Source: Rhodosporidiobolus odoratus (lineage: Eukaryota > Basidiomycota > Microbotryomycetes > Sporidiobolales > Sporidiobolaceae). Taken from it: 64,000 bases of DNA. The stretch lies in assembly GCA_034387635.1 (NCBI GenBank), contig JAOANU010000016.1, positions 900,211-964,210 on the forward strand, given 5' to 3'. The first letter of the stretch is position 1; each line of letters opens with the position of its first letter. Positions 56,353-64,000 of the stretch are shown here, piece by piece. The notes beneath the pieces were generated by a model, which was given only the letters and a program-made list of their open reading frames with translations, made no database searches and was not told where the DNA came from. Both the position numbers and the translations under genes were made by a program.

Positions 56353-58493
56353 TCATCTAAGGCCAACTAGCCCCACTAACCCTTCAACAACCGTACGCAC
56401 CTCCACTGGACAACCCGCAAGCACTCTTACCGCGCCCTGCTCACCCAACTCCAGAAAGGCGTGCAGACTTGCTCCATCGAAGAACTCGAATGGCGGCCTC
56501 AGCGTCCCTACCGCCCCTTCGGCATCGACTTGCCCTGTGCACAGCAAGAGGGACTGCCCCAGGAGGTTGACGAACACGAGCGTCTGGACCAGCTCGACGG
56601 ACCGCTGAATGTAGGGGAGCCGTGGAAGATTGACGACTTTTTGCGGCAGCGACGGAAGGGCGGTGGGAGCCGATTGCAGAAGGACGGCGACGAGCAGGGC
56701 CGAGAGCTGCTCGTGCTCAGTCCAGGGACGTTTCGAGAAGTGCTGGATGTGTCGGAGCGTGAGGACGAGGGGCAAGAATGGCGCGAGGCGAGACTGCGGA
56801 GGCGGGGGGAGAGTCGGGAAGGATACAGCGAGGAGGAAGAGGGACAGGCGAAGGCTCTGAGGAGCGAGGAGGATTGGCGAGGGAGGTGCAAGGTAGAGAG
56901 CGGGGTTGCCGCCTGCCGCGCTGACAAGCGTTCCGAGCAGCGGTACAGCGACATCGGCTGGATGCAGCTCGTCCTGCCGCCGAACGTACTCAATTATCCG
57001 CGGGCCGTGAGGAAGAACGCCACTGAAGGAATCTTGCAGGATGGCGTAGACCCAAATCCGCAGGGGACGCCCAAGCATGACCATGGGCGACTGGTAATCC
57101 GGAATCTCCACCGAGCCCTGGATAATGACCGTCGCGTGCTTGAGGACGTGGAGGAAGAAGGAAGACAGGTGGGAAGACTTGTAGGCAGTTTCATAAAGAA
57201 GGCGGGATTTCGCGGCGAATGGGTTGTCGCCAAGTGCAGGATGCAGTGGATAGGACGGAGAAGGGGTTTCGAATGGCCGTAGGGTGTACCCGAGGGCCGA
57301 AGCAGCGAGGTTGAGAATAATGTCGGGGTCCTTAGATGGGCTGACCAGAAGGCGTGGAAGGACGTTGGCGAAAACAAGGTGGATGTCCGAAACGGTGGCT
57401 ATGGGCATCTTGGAAGATCTGGACAGAGCACCAGCTATCCGCAGGAACTCCTTGTGGTCGACTTGCCCTGGGAAGAGCGGGCGAGCGCCGGGAGGTCGGG
57501 GAAGGAAGAGTTCGGACGAGTAATCGGCGAGGTCGTTGCCGACGAGGGCCGCCAGAATCGGAAGAAAGGCTGGAGGGAGCGACAGACTGCGGGCGACATC
57601 CTTGAAGCGGTAGACGCGCATGCGCATGGACGGAGGATCGGAGGGCGGGACGTGTTGAGGGTTCTCTACGCGAGGGTGATTGTACCGGCCATACTCGATC
57701 GAAGCCAAAGGTACGTAGCCTCGACACTGCGCGTTGAAGATGAAGTAGTCGCTGTCTGAGCAGGGGAACGAGCAAGAGGTGAGGCGGAGAAGCACGAGCA
57801 TGAGCAAGAACTGGTTTCGAGCATGGGGAAAAGCGGGCGGACCATTCGAGACCATGAAGCCGTTCTTGCGCTGAGCGAGTTCTGCTGTAGGCGAGTCTGC
57901 CTCTTCCTCTGCGCAGTGCGAGGCGACGCCGAGTGCTTCGAGTTCGGCAGAGACGGCCATGTGGGTGAGAGGAGGCAGGCGGGAAGCTGAGTTGCGAAGG
58001 TTCGGGGTGGCGCGGGCAGTATCGGAAGCTCGCATGTAGGCAATAGAGCGAGCAAGCGACTGAGACGAGCGCGAGATGACGGTAGGGAGTTTGGCGCTGT
58101 CGAAAGGGCCTGCAAAGAACATGAGGAAAAAGGGAAATCGAGTGAGCCTCGAGGTGCCGGGGGGCTGGTACTGCGCGAAGGTTCAGTGGCCTGGGGAAAC
58201 AAAAGGCAGGTGAACGCACCGTCCCAAACGAACTCGGGCTCGAGTCCACATGCCCGCCAGTAAAGGATGTAAGATCGAAGGTTTGCTCTAACGATGGCGT
58301 AGTTTCCCCCTCTGAATGTATCGACGAGTCCTACGTGGTAGATGAACGCTAGACCATCCACGATGAACGGAATGGGTTGAATAGGAATGGGAATAGTTGT
58401 TGTTGTAGGTTGATCGAGAGGAAGTGGGAGATTGAGGTAATCGCCCAGAGAGTTGTTCTTGCGGACGAATGAAGTTAGGCCGTGTACTCCCAT
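56353..58493 (-). CDS. Asteroid/XPG-N-like nuclease family protein
   Basis: The N-terminus MGVHGLTSFVRKNNSLGDYL is the XPG-type start of the Asteroid family (ASTE1 in animals). It is followed by PFIVDGLAFIYHVGLVDTFR and YILYWRACGLEPEFVWDG, the first acidic residues of the PIN-like nuclease fold. After an intron near 58220-58120 the frame continues through SAELEALGVASHCAEEEADS and SDYFIFNAQCRGYVPLASIE, which match the internal acidic motifs of FEN1/XPG folds (EA, D-D). A long alpha-helical C-terminal part runs to the stop at 56353. Human ASTE1 trims DNA ends in the shieldin pathway; the fungal role is unknown. Expected introns near 57810-57750 separate the N- and C-terminal parts. No helicase or zinc finger is attached. 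Confidence 0.75.
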
Positions 58494-58916
58494 GTTGACT
58501 AGCTTGCGTGGTGACTATCCCAGTCAATAGTAGCAGTTTCACAGTGAATGACAAGAAGTAAGAAAGTGAAATCGAATTGTTCCGTTGTCCATCGTCACTG
58601 AATTGCACCAGTCCACAGGTCGAAACTGGCGCCATACCCATCTGGAACGAATCAGGACCTGTGTCGAACTTGTGCGCTTGCTTCCCTTGCTGTTCGACGT
58701 CTGTCATTCTGATATCAAGTCGACAACAACAACGTTACATCAACCTGACCATAAAGTCACCGGGAGACAACGCCGGGTAGCTCAGGCTTGCTTAAAGCGG
58801 TCGCACGGTCTGGAAAAACTGCGGGCGCCCCATCGGAACAGCTTGGCAGCACCTTGTTCTCGTTCGCTGACCTTGTTTTTCCCATCAGTCACATCCGCCC
58901 TCGAAGACACGCGCCG
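58494..58916. promoter_or_regulatory. Divergent promoter Asteroid-like / MED4
   Basis: 423 bp between the start of the minus-strand Asteroid-like gene (58493) and the MED4 ATG (58917). The MED4 frame is open upstream to 58788 but without resemblance to MED4. No specific site is recognised. Confidence 0.5.
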
Positions 58917-59817
58917 ATGGCCGCTACCACCACACCCCCTCCAGCGCCACCGCTCAGTCCGGAGGAAGCGGCTCAAATTCCCTCCTCTTCGCTTCCCATA
59001 GGCTCCCAGATTTCGCACCTTCTTTCCGAGTTCACCACTCTGTCCGTCCAGCTATTCGCCCTGTTGTCGTCCACTTCGACATCCCTCACTGCTTCCTCGA
59101 GCGGTATGCAGCCCATCTACGCTGCCCTCGCTGTCGTTGACGAAAAACTCGCGAGACTGCTGGTCATGTACGACGAGCACCAGCGCAAGCAGCGTCGCGT
59201 CGAGGCTCTCGTTGCCTCTCTTCGCACCCTCGACAAGTCGTGGCACACCTCCGCTCACACCCTGCATTCCTGCCTCGCCGACCTCGCACCCATTCTTGAG
59301 TCTGGCGCCGCCGACAGGGCAGCCATTGCCGCTGCAAAGCAGGCCCGGCTCACTCCCTCCGCGCTGCTCTCGTACGCCAAGCTGCTGGCGCCCTTCACCT
59401 CGGCTCCGCCAAGCTCGATCCTCCCGTCGGCGGAAGAGCGAGAAAAGGTCAAGGGACTCGGCGCGACGGATCCGATGGGGCGGAGCTTACCGATGGGCGC
59501 GATCCCTCCGTTTCCGACCGAGGCAGTCATGCGAAGAGGGAGGCTGCAGTTTGGTCGCGAGGGGATGCTTGGTGCCCTGGGCGAAACGAACGAGGTTGGA
59601 GGCGGGTCTCTTCCGCTTCATCTCATTCATTGCGCTTGTGCTTACTTCCTTGATCCCTACAGGCGGTCGCATCTCGCCTGGTCACCAAGCACCCACCAAA
59701 GCCGACGCTGCTACCCGGCTCGAGCAAGAAGCGAAGGCTCACGAAGCGGGACCGGCGACGGGAGGAATGGAGGCGGAAGAGTTTGACTTTGACCTCGACC
59801 TGAATCCGGATTTGTAG
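58917..59817 (+). CDS. MED4: Mediator subunit MED4
   Basis: Subunit of the Mediator middle module linking activators to RNA polymerase II. After a Pro/Ala leader the protein has a coiled-coil part (SQISHLLSEFTTLSVQLFAL, VDEKLARLLVMYDEHQRKQR). Then come the family hallmarks LTPSALLSYAKLLAPFTSAP, GAIPPFPTEAVMRRGRLQ and an acidic end FDFDLDLNPDL. One intron is inferred from a donor GTGCCC at about 59573 to the acceptor CTACAG at about 59661; this choice, rather than the nearer gtctct, keeps the acidic MED4 C-terminus in frame. Stop at 59815-59817. About 265 residues, normal for fungi. Confidence 0.88.
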
Positions 59818-59970
59818 AAGTTGTTCTCGCAATGTCGCTGTTCCATTCTAGCGCTTGAGCCGCACAAAGACCTGCATTGTTCGCGCGTGACTCCTTTACA
59901 TTTTATCGTCGAAGACGTTGGCTTGCCACCTTGAATCGCTCCACACACCTCTCGACCACAGCTTACAGCT

Positions 59971-60686
59971 ATGGTAAGGTAGCTAGCAGCGTTCTTGCTG
60001 GACTGCGCGCTGACTCCAGTAGTCTCACAGTCTGCACCTCGGGTAGTTGCTCAAGTTGTCATTCTCGGATCTCAAATCCTCGGAAAGGCGTTTGTACAAG
60101 CATGGAGGCAAGCAGCTCGCAGTGAGTGCATGCACAGACTTTCAAGTACTCGATGCATTCTCGCTCACCCTTGGAATCGTGCAGACGCTCGTTCTCCCGC
60201 CGTCGCTGGAGGCGCAGCTGGAGCAGCTGCTGGCGGCAACATCGATGCCATCAGTCGGAATCACGGCATGACTCTGGACGAAGCTGCCAACATCCTCAAC
60301 GTCAAGCGCGGCGGCATCCAGGAAGCCGAGGAGTCTGAATTGCAGAAGATGCTCAAGGTACGTCTCTCCATCCTCTGCGGGCGCATACCGGGGGTATGGC
60401 GCACCTGGGTGCCTCCGCATACCGTCTTGGAGTACACGCGCAGCGGCTGACGCACCTTGGAATCGGATCGCTGACTTTCCTCTGCTTTTCTACAGAACTT
60501 TGACCACCTCTTCTCCGCCAACGCTCCTACAACCGCCGAGGGCAAGCCCCATTCGTCCCATTACCTCCAGTCCAAGATCGTGCGAGCGAAGGAACGGATA
60601 GAAGCCGAGATGAAGGCTGCGACGAAGGGACCGGCGGCGGCGGCGGAACAACCAGCTGCACCGGGAGGTGGGGAGGCCAAGCCGTG
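59971..60686 (+). CDS. PAM16: Mitochondrial import motor subunit PAM16 (TIM16)
   Basis: Inner-membrane J-like protein that binds PAM18 and regulates mtHsp70 in the TIM23 import motor. Exons: 59971-59973 (the ATG alone), 60031-60121, 60185-60357 and 60496-60686. After splicing the protein starts M-SAPRVVAQVVILGSQILGK, AFVQAWRQAAR, then a Gly/Ala linker, the degenerate J domain MTLDEAANILNVKRGGIQEA with LFSANAP, and SHYLQSKIVRAKERIEAEMK. The DKE-type loop (the J-protein HPD replacement) is KNFDHLFSAN here. The start-codon-only first exon is required because no in-frame Met precedes SAPRVV, and the ATG is followed directly by a gtaagg donor. About 150 residues, as usual. Confidence 0.92.
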
Positions 60687-60995
60687 AAGGGAGTATGCTG
60701 AGTTTGGAGGTGGAAGTAGAGGGTTGTGGTCTCGGTTGGAATGGCCGGAGGGGCGGGAGCTCTGGCGGGCGGCGCACCGGTGATATATCTCAACCCCGTG
60801 TATTCTGTATCCTCTTATACCTTCTCGCAGGCTTGACGCTTTGCGGCCTCGCAAGACTTCCAACACATCTCTTTCGCAATCTGCATGTCTCTGCCGGCGG
60901 AGCGCAACCGTTGACTACTTCTCGCGAGCTTGTCGTGTTCTATTTCGCGTGTGTCTGTTGTCCTCGCAGTCCTTTGGCTCGCTGCCGACACATTA
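60687..60995. other. Convergent intergenic region PAM16 / dioxygenase-like gene
   Basis: About 310 bp between the PAM16 stop and the stop of the minus-strand gene. No gene seen; likely overlapping 3' UTRs. Confidence 0.5.
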
Positions 60996-62268
60996 CTATA
61001 CGTTGCGCCCGCGAATCGCTGTCTGTATGCTACCGAACCGGCAAATGCCCAAAGCGCCATCCTGCTCGCGCCGGCAACTGCTCTCCTTCCGCCTCGCCGG
61101 CCGCTGCAACCGCCGTAAACAGCCCGACCAGACCCTCTCGTATCGCCTTTCTGGGCTTGGCGCCGCCCAGTGAAGAGTAGAGGGACAGGAGGGAGAGCTC
61201 GCGGGCATGGGAGGTGTGGTGAGCGAGGGCAGAGTCGAGCAGGGAGGGGAAAGAGGCGGAGGGCTGTCAAGAAAACCGCTCGTGAGCTTTGATCCGCTGA
61301 GTTGCTTTGCGGGGGTAAGTTACGTACATTCTTGGGCGACGCTAATCCGATAGCGAGCACCAGCACGCCCCTATGCTTGGGTCTCTTTCCCCCGCTGCCG
61401 CTTTCCTTTTCGTGCAGCAGCTCATGCAGCGCAGCACCGACATTCCACCATGACTCGGCATCCCATCCGCCTTGTTCCTTGTCGATGACGGGGAGGAGGA
61501 CCTGGACGACTTCGGTCTCGGGGTGAAGGTGGAGAGCGGGAAGGATTTTGGCGGCGGCAGGTGTCAGAGAAGCGAGTTGCGACCCGGCTGCGGGTACACC
61601 GCGTTTGCCGTGGTGAGCGAAGGTGTTGAGAAGCGATTGTGCGAGTTTTGAGGAAGAAGGGAACGAGATCGAAGGCTCTTTGGCGGAAGAGACTGCGGAG
61701 GACGTCGAGACGAGGAGGTGCGAGGCGGTGGTCTTGTGGGTGGACAAGAGGAGGATGGTCTTTGGTTCGAACGAGTCGATCTCCCTGCCGACTTGTACGA
61801 GAGCGTCGGCGGACGAGCCTGCGGGAGGGAGCGTAAGATTGGAAAGAGTCGGGGAAGGCAGTGAAGACGCGCACCCTGCTCGAGGAAGTAGACTGGCAAG
61901 ACGTCCTTCAGGCCGTTCTCTGCCCCTGCATGCTCTGCCCTCTTCTCGACCTCGCGTAGCTGTCGCTTCATTTCCTTCTCAATCTCCCTGCCACCGTTCT
62001 TGTCACCGAAGCGAAGTTGCTGCTCGATCTCTGCCTCCCAGTCCGCCTCGCGCGAGTGTTGGTGTCCGGGTGCTATAGGTATCTGCGATTGATAGCGGTG
62101 CCAGGTTCCAGTCCATCGTTGTCCTGAAGGAGAGTTGAGTGAGTGGGGCGGGAGGAAAGGAAGTCGATCGGTGACAGAGCGAGGGAGGTAAGCAGGGAGG
62201 AGAGGGTAAACGGCTGAGAGTAGTCCTAGTACCAGTCCGTATAGCAGTAGTCTCAAGTTGCCAGGCAT
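60996..62268 (-). CDS. Class III extradiol (LigB/DODA-like) dioxygenase domain protein with membrane anchor
   Basis: Exon 1 (62268 to about 61877) starts MPGNLRLLLYGLVLGLLSAV, a hydrophobic signal-anchor, followed by a charged coiled region (EKEMKRQLREVEKRAEHAGA) and VLPVYFLEQG. Exon 2 resembles the LigB/DODA fold: REIDSFEPKTILLLSTHKTT, a Ser-rich loop, LAQSLLNTFAHHGKRGVPAA, LPALHLHPETEVVQVLLPVI and WNVGAALHELLHEK, then GVLVLAIGLASPKN. Exon 3 gives FPSLLDSALAHHTSHARE, SLLSLYSSLGGAKPRKAIRE and a stop at 60996-60998. The order matches 4,5-DOPA dioxygenase-like enzymes, which open catechol rings with non-haem Fe(II). I cannot confirm all metal ligands, and the N-terminal anchor is unusual for the family, so the substrate is unknown. 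Confidence 0.55.
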
Positions 62269-64000
62269 GGTTGGATCTGGGTGGGGAGAAGGGGAAAGTT
62301 GAGCGAGTTGTGTTTGGTTCTCTCATTCTCGTGCTGTGCTGCTAGACTGCTTGAGACTGGACAGCGCTAATCAGAACCGCTGTGGCCGCTCTCGCACTGC
62401 GCTTGAAGCCTTGCAAGCCCCGCCGACCGTGATAACCTCTCCCACCCGCGTCAACTGATCAAGTCGACTTTCTCGCTACGCTGCGCACGCTAGACCTGGA
62501 GGATGGTCGGAACAGTTGTCGGAGGCGTCTAGCTGGCATTTGTCTGGGCTGGTGGCCGCAAGCGTGAGCAAATTTTGCACGGAACCGCTGCAACATGTAA
62601 GCCTTTCTCCTTGCTCCCTTCCTTGCGCACTCGAAGTCTACTTCTTTTGCTCTGTATTGCTGATTCATGTCCGTGTTCTGCTTCCTAGGTCGTCCAGTAT
62701 CGCTGCACGAAACGTATGTTGACGCCTTTGCCCGCTCGTCATTTCCTTGTTTCTGCCCTTCCGCCACGTCGCATGGCCTGGTAAGCCGCACTCTGGCGTT
62801 CCCTCGGTGCGCCGTTTTTCCCCTTTCTCTCTTGTATCGTGGTGTCTTGACGCTTGCCGTCACCGCCTCGCTGTCTCGCTCAGTTCGTATCAGCATGTGG
62901 TAGCCACGTCTCGCAGGTGAGCCTTGTCTCTCTCCTTGTTTCAACGGTCACCCGCGCTCGCCTTGCTTCTTCACTCCCTTCCTCTTCATGATCCCCATCC
63001 TCACGTCAATTCGGCGCGGTCCATTCTTGCCCCACTCTTCTGCTCGCCATGTAGTCGGAAGGACACGGTAGTCCGTCTTGTGGTGAGTTCTCTCAACTTT
63101 TCTTCCATCTTCTACGCTCTCCTGTCCTCTTTCGGCTCGCTGACGCCATTCCACCCTGCCGTCACCGTCCCCCTTTGTCTGGTCGTTTTTGCTCACCCTT
63201 GCTTATCCCGATGCCCTCGTCGACGCTTAACACCTCCCCCTCGACCCTCTCATCCGCTCGGCTTCCGCCCATCGTCGCTTTTCGCGCCGTCAAATTCTGG
63301 CCATCATTCGTGCGCACCCTAAGCTATCCAGCACCGCCAGTCTCGCTGCCTCGGCTCTCATCCGCGCTGCCACGTTCTCTTGGCCCGCTTTTCTTCCCCT
63401 TTCTCTTCTCGATCACTGTGTCTTTTAACTTTGGCCAACTTTTACCATTCTCGGACCTTCCGTCTCGCGCACAAAGTAGCAGGACTACGTTGCTGTCACG
63501 TCTCGCTTGTGAGACCTGTTTCTGCCTTTTCGCTGTTTCGCTGACTCTTTCTCGTTCCCTTCACCCTTTCGGACTGCTCTTCTGTACCCTCGTTCTCAAC
63601 GATCACTGATTCCAGTCACCTCGACTTGAAACTCGGGTCATCCTCTTTTTTTCCGCTTGTCCCATCTCTCTACCATCCCCGCATGACGTTGCCAGGGCAT
63701 GCTGACGTTGATCTCTCTCGTTTTTGCAGCCTCAAGGGCTCGTTCTGGCGGCTTGTGGTTCAGTCAGGTACGTGTCGTACGCACCCTCCGAGCTCCTCCA
63801 CCGCTTGCGCAGCTGTTGACTGACCATTACCACGTTGCCTCACTCCCCTCTGATTCAATTTCCACTGTCCCGACTCTGTTCCACAGTCTTCTCGGATCCC
63901 CATGTGCACGCTCTATCTCGCTCATTTTTGGTGAGTTTTTGTTTCGCTTTTCCTCCTACCTCACTTTCCTTTTTCTTGGCCCGCTGACACCATTTCAGCC
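62269..64000. other. Pyrimidine-rich region with intron-like segments, no coding gene seen
   Basis: From about 62600 the plus strand is strongly C/T-rich, with repeated donor-like sites (gtgagc at 62917, gtgagt at 63083 and 63931) and branch/acceptor-like ends (ctgacgccattccac near 63140, ctgacaccatttcag ending 63998). Short open stretches exist but none resembles a protein. The best reading is a long spliced 5' leader of a plus-strand gene starting beyond 64000. The first 300 bases are the promoter side of the minus-strand gene at 62268. Confidence 0.5.

Overview
The window is nuclear DNA of a GC-rich, intron-rich basidiomycete fungus. Short introns of about 50-100 nt (gtgcgt or gtaagt donors, ctgac branch-like motifs), the protein families present and the base composition suggest a pucciniomycotine red yeast of the Rhodotorula/Rhodosporidium type. 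The placement is inference; there is no rRNA or marker gene to confirm it. I found no CRISPR array, rRNA or convincing tRNA.

The dominant structure is a large inverted duplication. Its left arm (1-5005, reaching the window edge) and right arm (38596-43629) are reverse-complement copies about 33.6 kb apart. Each arm carries, in mirror order, a secreted WSC-domain protein gene, POP3 (RNase P/MRP subunit) and DPH1 (first step of diphthamide synthesis); POP3 and DPH1 are divergent from a shared 153-bp promoter. The POP3-DPH1 core is nearly identical between arms, while the WSC end has clearly diverged. The copies have decayed in opposite ways: DPH1 is frameshifted in the left arm and intact in the right, and WSC exon 1 is intact in the left arm but has a stop and frameshifts in the right.

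The unique spacer (5006-38595) holds RPS18, an unrecognised multi-exon gene with an in-frame UAG and a coding C29 tract, a complete Ty1/copia retrotransposon (12291-16941, identical 243-bp LTRs, CCTAG target duplication), a flavin-reductase-like gene, REV3 (DNA polymerase zeta), TRS85/TRAPPC8, SEC39 and SWT1. These are ordinary single-copy fungal genes, so the spacer does not look like mobile cargo apart from the copia element.

To the right of the duplication lie the WSC pseudogene, RIM13/palB (calpain of the ambient-pH pathway), an M20 metallopeptidase with two apparent frameshifts, a carboxylesterase lacking its C-terminal third, phosphopantetheine adenylyltransferase (CoA synthesis), an unrecognised low-complexity protein, an Asteroid/XPG-like nuclease, MED4, PAM16 (start codon alone in its first exon), a LigB/DODA-like dioxygenase with an N-terminal membrane segment, and about 1.7 kb of pyrimidine-rich, intron-like sequence that may be the spliced leader of a gene beyond the right edge.

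The genes do not form one pathway. Several act in shared processes: TRAPPIII and Dsl1-type tethering (TRS85 and SEC39, sharing a 280-bp divergent promoter), RNA processing (POP3, SWT1), translation (RPS18, DPH1) and genome maintenance (REV3, Asteroid-like). Exon limits were read by eye from splice motifs and frame continuity; outer coordinates span introns.
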